Source: Dryococelus australis
Taxonomy: Eukaryota; Arthropoda; Insecta; Phasmatodea; Phasmatidae
Direction of reading: 5' to 3'
NCBI GenBank assembly: GCA_029891345.1
Contig: CM057002.1
Location: forward strand, 62,610,777-62,674,776
DNA length: 64,000 nucleotides
Shown here: piece after piece, positions 23,341-32,725 of the stretch
Layout of the letters: every line of letters starts with the position of its first letter
Numbering within the stretch: position 1 is the stretch's first letter
The notes under the pieces: generated by a model
The model's input: only the letters and a program-made list of their open reading frames with translations
Told to the model about the DNA's origin: nothing
Databases searched by the model: none
Position numbers and translations under genes: made by a program

Positions 23341-26300
23341 AGTTCTTATTGGCCGAGGCTTGTGTGTAAAAATTTTGGTGACTTTTATAAATGCGTGTCC
23401 AGGAGAGCCACTCGAGAGAGGTGGTTCCTCCACGATGATCAGACGGTCTCGTCAGTTAAGTACTTTGAGAACATTTATTGAAGATTTGAACTTTAAGCCT
23501 TTCGGGCATGAAAATCAGGTTTGACCAAATGGGAGGTACTAGTAGGAGCTTTGTAGAGATAGTAATTTTTGCTTTCATTATTCAGTTAAGCATTTTCGTA
23601 AAAAAAATATTAGGAGATTTATAAGAAAATAATGAAAATTTCTGTTGAAATTTTATGAAGTTTTAAAATGATGGCCTTAGGAAAATAGTTTGCTATCTAT
23701 CTCCTTTCAAGCCACTATCAATACTGTTATGGAGCATAAGGTTTCAAAAGGTAGTAAATTTAAACATGCTTCCATTAAAGTTTTTAAAGAGGGCTTAAAA
23801 TCCAAGATTGCAATAGAATAATTTAAGGATGAGTTAGTAATGTTAATGAAAATGGGCATCTTTCCATTTGTGGCTATTGCCAGTTTTAAATATTTGCTTG
23901 TGTAACACTAAATTATTTGCGTATTCCAGTATTTTGTTTCCTTTGCATCTAATGACATTTAGCATTGTGGTTATGGTCAAGTAATGAAAATATTGCTTGT
24001 ATAATCTATATATATATAGTATTTGTTTGCTGGCCTTTAAGTAATGGCCCAAGATAAAAGTTTCTCATAATTTTATATATATAATTCAACCTGTTACAAT
24101 TTTCCAGTATAAATGTTTGCAATGACAGTGGGAACTGTCCAGTTCATAGGCAAGAACTGCCTAGTTGAAGAATTTTGCCATGGGCAATAAACGAATAAGT
24201 AGAGTAAAGTACTTATTTATTTTTTACATTTTTATTATATTTAAAAATCTATGTGTAAAATTTAAAAAAATTAATTTATATTCCACCTTGTTATTAAATG
24301 CTGTGGTGTTTACAGTTCAGTATATTACATGTTCAGCACAGTACATACTTTCGGAAGATGTTGCCAGTATGCATAATAAAAGTATATTTAATACTGTTTT
24401 CTGATTACTGTTATTTAAAGCAGGTTACTTTGCCTTTTTAGCTTGTGGTAAATTCTGAATATAACTCAGAGATATACATAAATGTTGGATTTGAAAAACC
24501 AATGATAAGTAAGATAAAATGTGCAATATTATCTACAGTAAAGTGTTAACTACAATTTTAGTAGTTGAGGTATGGTCACATTGCAAAACAGAAAGTGGAG
24601 TAAAATACCAACTGATTAGTATTTTCCAATCACAGTTCAGGCTCATTGCTATAGTTTAGCTTTGAATGGGCGCCTCTTTGCTATATCTCTGAACCACTCA
24701 CTTCAGGGCAACTTACGGCTTTTGGATAGCCGCCTTGTTGCGTCCTCTGGACATAGAGGGCGCCTCACCGTGTCAGACGCCACCCGCACAAGTTCAACTT
24801 TTCCAAGAGTTTCCGTTAACGACATACACATTTTCGAATGAAAGGCTGTTTTGAGGTGGGTTTTTCCAAGATGGTGGATTTTATAAAGTGGGAAACTTTT
24901 GGATTTGTCAAAAAATTACGAGGGGACACTGCTGAACTTATTCCAGATGTTTCACTTTGTTAATAATTTTGTCCGGATTGTACCTATTTCTTATCCAAGT
25001 GCCCTGAGCTATAAGCATACCAAATTATCAGATTTTCTTTACTGACCGTTTCCCACACTGAGCGACTGGTCATACCTTAGGACAACCACCAAGGTATTCC
25101 GTGTTTTTTTTTTTTTCCTTGAGGATTTCTCACTGATTGAAGAGAGTCCTCGACGGTGTAAATTATAAACTGCGATCCAACATTAAACACAAGCTAAAAG
25201 TAAACGTTTTGGATTTAAATACAGCTGGTCAGTAAATTTATTCACTGAATTTAATAATTAACTACTGCCCCAGTTTTGCCGACTAAAACCCAGAATGTAT
25301 CTAATTAACTAGGACACAATTGCGATAGTAACTGCAATATAAAATACGTTTGAAGTATATATTTTCATCAAATGAATTTGTGATGTTTTCCAATCTTTAA
25401 TACTGAACAAATTAACGGATTGAGCCTGAAACTTCACCGGGTTTTTCCTCCTAGGCATAGCGATTACCAGCCAGTCTTCTGTTATAAAACACTATGACTA
25501 CTCCACAAGATTCATTATCGTGATGTAGTATAGTAAAGTTTTTATTTACTGGAAGTGGCTGGTTTTAAACTCTTGAACAGAAAGCAATGAACAAACTGAG
25601 TAGCTTAGAAAAAGCACTATAGTGTACGTTCAGACGTGAATGTAGAAGAATTTGAATTATTTCCCCAATTTATAAATCATAAAAAATTACGACATCCAAG
25701 TTAACGTAAACTTCAGCTCCTTCATAAAAACACAGCTAAGGATTCAGCTGTAACACTATAGTAAGATGATCAGGACATTTAAATGAAGTGTCATGTTATA
25801 GTGAACGGTCTATATGCAATACATGTCGCGCTTGTGTTTTTATCCCTCGCGACACACACATACGCACAGTAGTATCACGAGATGCTCCTACAGCATCCCG
25901 CGCTGTACCAACGGTCGGCAGAAGGGAACAAACTCCCTTCAGTTGCGGTGAGCCGAGTTTCTATGTTGTCTACCCTCCACTCCTCTCCCGTGCTTCACAG
26001 CCACCAACAGTGTGTGCTATTTATTACCTCACGCACTAGGCACAGTTGCAGATTTATAAGAAATAAATCCGCAGGGAAACACGAGCGCTCTCTTCTCCTT
26101 TCTCGCAAATACAGCCCAAACGCATTTACGAACGACGAAGGGACGAAAAAAAAGTCGTTCCAGACGACAAAGCACGACAATTTTCAGCTAACATATGTAT
26201 TAATTTCACTTTTATTTCCTTTCTCGTTCTAATAACTCACTTCTAAACACTAGCGTTTTTTCCTCACGTGTCCACGGCGGAACGGCAGGATTTACAAGCG

Positions 26301-26505
26301 GCTTTGAATATATCTTTCTGGAAATCAAACATACATTTTTTTTTGGCAGGGAAAATTAATGACTGCAGTGTATGGAAGTTGTAAATCTCTTATTTAAATT
26401 AATATTTTTTCGGGAATAATAGAAATATAGTAGACCGTAGGAACTATAAATTCCGTGAATTCATCTTAATGGTAGGCAGGTATTCATAATTTGTATAACT
26501 GTTAT
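23341..26505. other. No gene recognised
   Basis: About 3 kb of AT-rich DNA. The frame 25882-26232 and its neighbours show no domain. A short repeated word (gagggcgcctc / gggcgcctctttg) lies near 24668 and 24757. No transposon termini were seen. Confidence 0.4.
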
Positions 26506-26740
26506 AGGCTATTCGCGGTAAAGTGAGAACTTTCTAAAGCCTTCTAATTTGGAATAACAGTCAATAAATAAATTATATTTCAGCTTTAGACGTCAACTTC
26601 CGAGTGCGGTGGAATGTACACACTGTATTTATTACTTACATGGCAATGTGTATTTTAAAAGATGGTTAAAGGATTAAATATGGCTGAAAGGAAAAAGTAA
26701 CCAGTGCCTCAAAAGTGCTCACTTTACCGTGAACAGCCTA
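26506..26740 (+). mobile_element. MITE family B, short form (copy 3)
   Basis: Starts aggctattcgcggtaaagtg and ends ctcactttaccgtgaacagc. Flanks are tat on the left and tat on the right, consistent with insertion at TA. Interior matches 17689-17928. Confidence 0.88.
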
Positions 26741-26833
26741 TATTTGTGTAATGCATCTGCTGTTTATTTACCGCTATCTGGAAGTCTCGCAGCCTGCAAC
26801 CTAGCAGCGAGTAAGTTTAGACTTCTTGTGGCA

Positions 26834-26890
26834 CAAGTAGATCTTAAGTAGGGCTTACAAAAGTGCTCATTTTACTGTGAACGGCCTGTA
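26834..26890 (+). mobile_element. MITE family A right-end fragment
   Basis: Only the terminal 57 bases of the long form remain: caagtagatcttaagtaggg, then aagtgctcattttactgtga and acggcctgt. Confidence 0.75.
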
Positions 26891-27083
26891 AATGTTATAA
26901 CTTTGTGTTCGTACGAAATATTATTCCATTTGTAGACAATACGTAGAAGTACTTTTTACTCACATAAAATAATATTACACTGCATATTTCTTCCATATGG
27001 TATGTGAAGATCAATGTTTAAATGTTTTCTGAAATGTACAAATAACGTAAACTAATTAACTTACCGAAATGAGATGTTGACAT

Positions 27084-27499
27084 TGTTACGCGCGGCCAGT
27101 CTCGGCCCGGTGGTAGGTGACTCGTCACGTTTAGTCTCCTACAGGCGGAACCTAGCTGCCGCTACGTCATCAGGACGGCTGGAGAGCTGACCTGGACTGA
27201 CGTCACTACGCCACCCTACTGGAGGAGTCAACGACTTGAGAGCACGTGCCAGAACCTTCCATGCAACACCTCCCTCGGCGTGTCCCGAGTTGCGAAGAAG
27301 GTTCTGAGTCGGGCCACCTACTATATAAATACGGCCGCAGCCGAAGGGTCGGAAATCTGTGATAGCCATCTGGCATGAATGTGACAGATGACTAGCGAAT
27401 ATCGGGACATCGAGTGACTTGGGTGAATAGTCCTGGCGGCAAACGAGGGCGTGAGAGACTGCGGCCTAGTGTGTGTGTGCGACGGCTAAGAACGAGAGA

Positions 27500-27532
<33 letters not shown>

Positions 27533-27665
27533 CTTCGGAGGGCGAGGTGTCCAACGAGTGGCGGGCTACTGTGTGGGAGCATTCGGGGCGCTGCAGAACA
27601 TTCCAGACAGGAAATACTGGTGGTAATTAAATTGAAACGAGGTAGGACTGAGTGGACGAGTGGTA
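27084..27665 (+). promoter_or_regulatory. TATA-containing promoter-like segment, possibly a solo LTR
   Basis: GC-rich segment beginning tgttacgcgcggcc. It has two palindromic GAAnnTTC words (27252-27259 and 27297-27304), which fit the heat-shock-factor binding core, followed by ctatataaatacgg with a TATA box at 27323-27330. Downstream is CpG-rich DNA and a gt/ga microsatellite. A TG start and a compact promoter fit a retrotransposon LTR; a host heat-responsive promoter is the alternative. No primer-binding site, paired LTR or polyadenylation signal was found, so the class is undecided. Confidence 0.4.
27501..27532 (+). repeat. (GT)n(GA)n microsatellite
   Basis: Eight gt units followed by about eight ga units. 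Confidence 0.95.
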
Positions 27666-27708
27666 TAGACTTGTTTCTTAATACTGGAAATGCCGGATAA
27701 CAAATATA

Positions 27709-28260
27709 TAATTATTAGCTATTCCCGCGACTTCGTTTGCGTGAACTTTAGGAATTGTTTATTGCTTCGCCCAGGTTTTATGAAGTTATGTAAATACATA
27801 GCTATATAATTTGTTTGAAAGACTGTTACTTTATTATCGGAAACAGTTTTATCGTCGCGTTAGTGTTGGTTGTTTGATAATATGTTAATTAACTATTTTT
27901 TCCCAAAAAATAATGCATCTTTTTCTATGATGCGTATTATAGCTGATCCCGGCGAACGTTGCTCCGCCTCTTGAAATGATATCCATCCTCTCCTTCCCAG
28001 AATATAAGTGGATATTGGAAAGCGTCGTATGATCGATGTGTGTCTTGTATGGTTTGAACTATGTTGTTTCTGCGCATAATCATGTATTATATCCTGTCTG
28101 GCGTGCTCGTAATTCTTTTATGATCGTGCTGTGTGCTCCTCTATTTTGTGTTCGTGCCTCTTCAGTTTGAGCAGCGCGTGTTCATGTTCTATTTTGCTTT
28201 CTCAGTGCGTCCACTCTATCTGATTGTATTAATTTTTGTTAGAATAGCAAATTATAGCCA
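27709..28260 (+). mobile_element. Two LINE 3'-end fragments (RTE/CR1-like tail type)
   Basis: The word agctattcccgcgacttcg (27714) and, 230 bases later, agctgatcccggcgaacgtt (27941) match the start of a 3'-UTR motif common in insect LINE ends, of the kind agctgttacccgcggcttcg. The rest of each copy is decayed. No reverse-transcriptase frame is present. Compare the better copy at 45742-46017. Confidence 0.5.
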
Positions 28261-28379
28261 TTAATAACAAGTTACTAAATTTGGAATATTTATTTTGTGG
28301 GATGTTTTATTTAATTAAGGCCTCCATATCTTAAGAGACTGGCTATGCTCAGAGATTTTGAAAAGTTATAACAATACAT
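28261..28379. other. Junction between LINE debris and the Polinton remnant
   Basis: AT-rich bases with no resemblance to capsid coding or to a Polinton terminal repeat; the break of the element lies at or near the right end of this stretch. Confidence 0.4.
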
Positions 28380-28945
28380 TTAACCGTGTGTAAATTGCCC
28401 AGGACCTTCTTTTCTGTTTTTCTGAAAACCAACAATGACTATGTCTGGCATATCGAATTGGATTGAATTGAACTGATCTTTTATATCAAACTGAAATGAG
28501 TTTGCATTAGTAGGTACTGGTTTTTCAAGACATTGCCAACAATTAAAAAGAAAAACAATTATATTTCCTAACATATTTACCTAATTCTATACCCGACATT
28601 TGGAAGTATGCTGATTCTGATTCTGAAACCTAGCAATGTATGCATCATTGTTGAAGTGATGCCAGGGTTGTCAATACTTTCGATTATACAACCATATTTA
28701 GAGATCTCTAATCTTGAGAACTGGAATGGGAAGAAATTCTCACAAAAATCAATGGTTGAAGTTTTTTCATAATCTGCATTTGTATCTCTTTTAGTTAGCT
28801 TATACTGTTGGTATACATAAGCTTCATTCGGATGTGAAAATGCATCGCCAATAGGAATATTAAACTCAATGAGCTTGTTGTATTCATTCAAATTATTTTT
28901 CTGTTTGGTCGTTTGGAGGAAATGACTGACACTCATAACTTTCAA
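28380..28945 (-). pseudogene. Double-jelly-roll major capsid-like protein, truncated
   Basis: The first frame (28577-28945, 122 aa, start MKVMSVSHFL) is followed after a stop by a second open piece (28380-28574). The first piece carries a segment ending DNPGITSTMM after a hydrophobic/aromatic stretch FPFQFSRLEI. The second carries DIVIVGFQKNRK. Both resemble conserved blocks I associate with the capsid-like proteins of insect Polintons, where a G-[IV]-T-S-T block lies in the N-terminal jelly roll and an F-Q-x-N-R-K block further on. About 190 codons remain against roughly 500-650 for a complete capsid protein. Translation beyond 28380 loses all resemblance, so the element is broken here. The region between the two blocks is shorter than expected, which implies an internal deletion as well. 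The assignment is from motif memory and is less secure than that of the integrase, protease or ATPase. Confidence 0.55.
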
Positions 28946-29009
28946 TTTTTTGTTGATCCTTTTATTATATAGAAAACAATTTTTTCTTAAACTACACTTT
29001 TCTTATCAA

Positions 29010-29885
29010 CCAAAGAATTATGACTACTATCAAAACGTAACTATTTAATTAGCAGCTTATTTCCTTTTCTTCGCAAAACTTTTTCCATTAAGTAGTCTTA
29101 ATCATATTTAGTCTTAAGCAGCTCTGGCTCATAAAAAATACCTCAAATAAGTTCATTTTTTAAATCTTTTATTCTATATGCCGTGGGGTCTGTGCGCAAT
29201 ACTTCACACACCTCAAATACTTCAGTGAACCAATTTGGCGTGTATCCTTTTTCAAACAAATTTTTCTTTTATTTATACGAACTTTATCTCCAATTGCAAA
29301 CTTTGGTTTAACCATTTTCCTTCTCCTCTATACATATTGATTAGAATTGAACCTTCATTCTTTGCACTTACATTGGTGGGTTTCATACCGATTGTACTGT
29401 GAACAGTGTTATTGTATTCACTTATTAATTTAGGTAATATAGCCATTCATTTATAGCTTCCCTGCACAGTAAATATCTTCCACATTTTCTCCTTCAATGT
29501 TGTATTAAATCTTTCTACAACACTAGCTTTCTTTTCACTGTATGTTGAATAGTGTGTTATGTTGCTATTGGCCATTAATGTCTTAAATTATTTATTGTAA
29601 AATTCTTTCCCTTCGTCTGTTTGTAAATGCATGGGTTTGCGATCATTCAAAATAGTTTTAAATGCTAACGTAACATTTTCATCGCTTTTATCTTTGATTG
29701 GTATTGCCCAAAAACATCTATCACGGTTAACATATATTAAAACCCTTTGTTAATTCTGTGTATACCTTTTAAAGATCCAGAACTCATCTAATCTAAATCA
29801 GCTTGCCAAAGATCATTGATGCCAAAAGTAAGAACAGTTCTTCTGGGAAAGTTTTTTCGCATTGGTTTGTAATTTCATTAGCAAT
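29010..29885 (-). pseudogene. Polinton retroviral-type integrase with C-terminal chromodomain, decayed
   Basis: Translation in all minus-strand frames gives, in order: a basic lead-in containing NFPRRTV, the first catalytic aspartate in DLWQADLD (about 29793-29813), a core strand LTVIDVFG, the second aspartate in LQTDEGKEFYN (about 29604-29623), and the glutamate in SVVERFNTTLK (about 29505-29520). There are 33 codons between the second Asp and the Glu. Downstream are the SH3-like DNA-binding region (VRINKRK, GYTPNWFTE) and a chromodomain (YLMEKVLRRKGN, FDSSHNS, about 29010-29110). The family inserts the element by DDE strand transfer; the chromodomain is thought to guide target choice. At least six frameshifts and several stops interrupt it, one lying within the catalytic core after FYNK. 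The three acidic residues are still encoded. The N-terminal zinc-binding region is missing and the gene abuts the zinc-ribbon gene, which suggests a deletion. Confidence 0.88.
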
Positions 29886-30052
29886 ATCGTTTTTTATATC
29901 CCCACCAGTGAATATAGAGTTATTGGTAACACAACATCTACAAACACATTTAATTCTTACTTTGTTATTATTTGTAAGTTCATATGAATTTTATCACTGA
30001 GTGTATTTTTCGCATAATTGAGATAGTATACATTTAAGTTATCATTGTTCAT
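29875..30052 (-). pseudogene. Small zinc-ribbon protein of Polinton type, decayed
   Basis: The frame opens at an ATG at 30052 (MNNDNLNVYYLNY...), then continues after a one-base shift near 29965 as VRIKCVCRCC...TGGDIKNDIANEI. The layout, with a Cys pair near the N-terminus, a basic linker, a second Cys pair and then a GGDI block, matches a small zinc-ribbon protein often next to the integrase in arthropod Polintons. Here the first pair is read as YYLNY where family members have C-x-x-C, so both cysteines appear to have become tyrosine through TGY to TAY changes. The reading then runs straight into the middle of the integrase, consistent with loss of the DNA between the two genes. Its role in the element is not established. 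Recognition rests on the second Cys cluster, the GGDI block and position. Confidence 0.55.
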
Positions 30053-30072
30053 TTTATTTATTTATATAATAA

Positions 30073-31115
30073 ATGAGACAACAACAAATTGTAAGCGATA
30101 TAGAGAAGAATTTAGAGAGAAGAAGACAGCTAATTGAAAAGCTTAAAACTTTTCGAAAATTTCGCCAAGATGAATATGATAAAAAAAAAAAAAAACACGA
30201 TCAACCATTAATAGATGCGATAGAAGATTTGGAACATAAAATTGGACATGTAACAAATGAGAATAAGAACTTAATAAAAAAACTTGTTCCATTTGCTGTT
30301 AAGAATTTAGACTACCCACAGACACCAACAGAAACTTCTTTTGAAAGAAAACTGTTTGGTAAAATAGCCATTGAACGCATTGACGATGACGATGAATGCT
30401 ATGACGATGGTGTTAGATGCATTGACGACGACGATGAATGTTATGACGAAGCATTGGGGCGTTTGAAAACTGATATCTCACAGTTAACTAACTACAAAAC
30501 TAAATTTATTGATTATAAAATGGCCGAGTTCTTAATTGACTGCAAAGACAATGTTTATGGACTAAAGGCTGATAAAGGTAGATTGTATGTTGGTGATAGC
30601 GAAGTAACATTCAACAATGTCAAATTTACTGTAGAAGGCCGAACATACACTGGAATTGATGGTTTGATGAAATGACTAACAAGTTTGAAAGTAACAGAAA
30701 GTGACTACACTGCAACCAACTATGGACTCTATAGTTGTATCCTAGCAGATACAAACACAGTTTTTCAAAACTATGATCCAAACTTGGGAATGCAAAAATT
30801 GAGTAAAGGGAATAAATGGAAAATTATTGTTAAACCTATTTACTATTCGATCAAAAGGAAACGGAAACGTCTCTTACCTAAAAAGGGGAAAGGTATAAAG
30901 AAATATACAGACTACCCCAAAGAATAAATATGGATGGATGATGTTAGGATGCTTATTGATCGACTTCTCATTATTTATGGCGAAGAGAATGCTGGAAATG
31001 ATAACTATTACAATGAAAAAGTTGGAATAGTGACTTTGTTGTGAATAATCCAAAAGGTATACCATGTCTGATACGAGTGTTAAACACAATACCACATACT
31101 TTTTGGGAGTTGGAG
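30073..31115 (+). pseudogene. PX-like Polinton protein, broken by nonsense mutations
   Basis: Three open pieces lie in one frame (30073-30675, 30685-30927, then to about 31042), separated only by stop codons. A fourth piece (VNNPKGIPCLIRVLN, to about 31110) is in another frame. The first 75 residues are strongly charged and likely helical or coiled-coil (ERRRQLIEKLKTFRKFRQ). An acidic block IDDDDECYD occurs twice, at residues 103 and 117, from a 42-bp duplication starting at 30378 and 30420. The blocks YTGIDGLMK, LYSCILADTN and KWKIIVKPIYY resemble a conserved protein of unknown role in insect Polintons, usually called PX-like. A basic stretch KRKRKRLLPKKGKG could bind nucleic acid or direct nuclear entry. 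It directly precedes the PLA2-like gene on the same strand, as in known elements. Function unknown; a virion or genome-associated role is only a guess. Confidence 0.6.
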
Positions 31116-31715
31116 CTGCACGGAAAAGTACTTAGGTTAGGGTGCCAGACTAAAAGAGAGAATTTTGCATGGTGAAAAACCCATTAATCCACTAGATACG
31201 GCCACAATGGAACATTATATAGCTTATCATCATCAAAAAGATCCAGCTGAAAGGCATGTAGCTGACAAAGAACTAGAAAAGAAAGCATTCAAAAGATTGT
31301 TAAGTTCAGATGCTGATCTCAATGAGAGATTGTGGGCTGGTGTTACTGGATCTGCGATGAATATTAAACGTAAGCTTAGCTGGGAAATTAACTGGACAGT
31401 AAAAACAAGAAATTAATTGAGGACAAAGGGATGACTATCACAATTTCAGTTCCACAGCTTAAGAAAATGTCCAAAGAAATGAAAACTGGAAATGGTTTGA
31501 CAGTTCACATGGGTGGATTTTTACCCTTAATTTTTGTAGCATTGGGAGCTCTAGGGATGTCATCTATCGCGACATCAGTAATTAATGATAAGAAGAAAAA
31601 CCAAGAATTGGAAGAACAACACAGACATAATTTAGCTATGGAGGAATATGGAAAGGAATTGAAGAAAGTTAAGTGGGGTAAGAATATTAAAAAAAAAAGT
31701 AACTCAACTCAGTAA
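31115..31715 (+). pseudogene. PLA2-like domain fused to glycine/hydrophobic minor virion-type protein
   Basis: The open piece 31165-31416 and the same frame upstream (ARLKERILHGEKPINPLD) carry the hallmark of parvovirus-type phospholipase A2-like domains found in Polintons: a G-x-G-x-x-L-like lead, then PINPLDTATMEHYIAYH, then ADKELEKKAFKRLL. The catalytic His-Asp pair (H-D-x-x-Y) reads H-Y here, so the presumed active site is damaged. The second piece, 31431-31715, has GGFLPLIFVALGALG (a hydrophobic, possibly membrane-active segment) followed by NDKKKNQELEEQHRHN. In family members both parts belong to one protein, and the frame of the second piece stays open upstream to about 31390, so a single frameshift near 31385 separates them. 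By analogy with parvovirus VP1 and adenovirus pVI, an entry or membrane-penetration role is plausible but unproven. It sits directly before the protease, a typical order. Confidence 0.68.
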
Positions 31716-31719
31716 CTTT

Positions 31720-32065
31720 GATATTAATCAAATGGTAAAAAATTAAACATTATAAATTTTCGGGGTGTATTTATGATCGATGAGCTACTTAACTCACCAC
31801 TCGATAATGAATGTGGGATTGTTAATCTAGATGTTTGAACAAACTCTGGTACACACTGGGTATGCTATTGGAAAAAGCAAACAACAAATATTATTTTGAT
31901 TCATTAGGTGGAAATCCACCACGACAATTAACAGCATACCTCGGAAGTAATATTTTTACATCGATGATAGAATTCAAAAATTCAATCAAGTAACTTGTGG
32001 TCATTTGTGTGTAATTGTGCTAAATAACTTTTCACATAATTTTAAATTTCCAAAAATTATTTCAG
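31720..32065 (+). pseudogene. Adenain-like cysteine protease (C5/Ulp1-related), decayed
   Basis: Split over frames, the segment encodes in order FRGVFMIDEL, ECGIVNLD, then SGTHWVCYWKK with the catalytic His (about 31847-31885), YYFDSLGG with the catalytic Asp region (about 31890-31915), a PPRQLTAYLGS block, and VTCGHLCVIVL containing the presumed catalytic Cys (about 31990-32025). This H...D...C order and the GTHW and FDS motifs define the adenovirus-protease family that Polintons use to mature capsid proteins. There is a stop after VNLDV, a frameshift after CYWKK, another before the Cys block, and one in the A-rich start region near 31735-31745. All catalytic residues remain legible. At roughly 110-115 residues it is shorter than adenain (about 200), but fits the compact Polinton versions if part of the N-terminus was lost. 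It follows the PLA2-like gene on the same strand. Confidence 0.85.
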
Positions 32066-32077
32066 TATCAATAAACA

Positions 32078-32539
32078 ATGGATATATGTGGATATGCATT
32101 AATGACCTTTTGGATTGAAGATCAAATTAAAGAAAACAAGGACAATGATACAACTACTGAGAAGATCAATCCTAATGATTTTGTTTCCTACACGCAGTTC
32201 AACGACTTTGTAGCCACACTATCAAGAAATAAAAGATCATTGGATGAAGCCTATCTTATTTACTTGGAAGTAGATAATAATATAGATTTTGAACAAAAAA
32301 GACTAAGACGTGTGAGATCCCATTGAACCGATGGATGCAATCAATTTAGAGTATTATCAGAAAAAAACAGAATTAACATTATTCGTTTAGTTGGAAAATA
32401 CAGTTCAAAAGAAAAAGTATTTAACTTTGATAATCAAATAGAATATTTTTTTATGAGAGATGGAACTATAGTTGAAATAATAATAAAACCAGAAAAATAT
32501 AAAAGTGTTATCAACTTATACTATCAATGGAAAAAATAG
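32078..32539 (+). pseudogene. Unrecognised Polinton-associated protein with one in-frame stop
   Basis: An ATG at 32078 opens 82 codons to a TGA at 32324-32326. The same frame then stays open to a TAG at 32537-32539, for 154 codons in all. The first part is hydrophilic and mixed-charge (DQIKENKDNDTTTEKINP, then TLSRNKRSLDEAYLIYLE). The part after the stop (NQFRVLSEKNRINIIRLVG, then IEYFFMRDGTIVEIIIKP) alternates hydrophobic residues in a way that suggests beta strands. I do not recognise a family. Its place between the protease and the packaging ATPase is where virion proteins often sit, so a structural role is possible. The uninterrupted frame on both sides of a single stop argues that this was a real gene and not chance. 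The start could be further upstream, but that overlaps the end of the protease. Confidence 0.5.
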
Positions 32540-32541
32540 AC

Positions 32542-32664
32542 ATGTATAAAACTTTTGAAGTATACCCTGATGATATGATATATTTTAAAATACCAAAAGC
32601 CCACAATGTACCCGAAGGTACAATTGTGTTTATTGAAATAGTTATAGTATATGAATACATTTAA
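32542..32664 (+). CDS. Small open frame of unknown role (40 aa)
   Basis: An ATG two bases after the preceding stop opens a 40-residue frame (start MYKTFEVYPDDMIYFKIPK) ending in TAA at 32662-32664. It is in a different frame from the gene before it. The composition, with alternating hydrophobics (IVFIEIVIVYEY), looks like a beta strand pair. It could be the frameshifted C-terminus of the preceding protein or an independent mini-gene. Nothing in the sequence decides this and no family is recognised. It ends about 60 bases before the 3' end of the convergent ATPase gene. Confidence 0.35.
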   Translation: MYKTFEVYPDDMIYFKIPKAHNVPEGTIVFIEIVIVYEYI

Positions 32665-32725
32665 AAAGATATTATGTTAGTTTTTAATGGAAACACTTTC
32701 ATTAAAAACAAAACTTACTTATAAT

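Noticed and set aside
29803-30000. 65-residue plus-strand frame inside the Polinton
   Set aside because: It is the antisense shadow of the integrase and zinc-ribbon genes.
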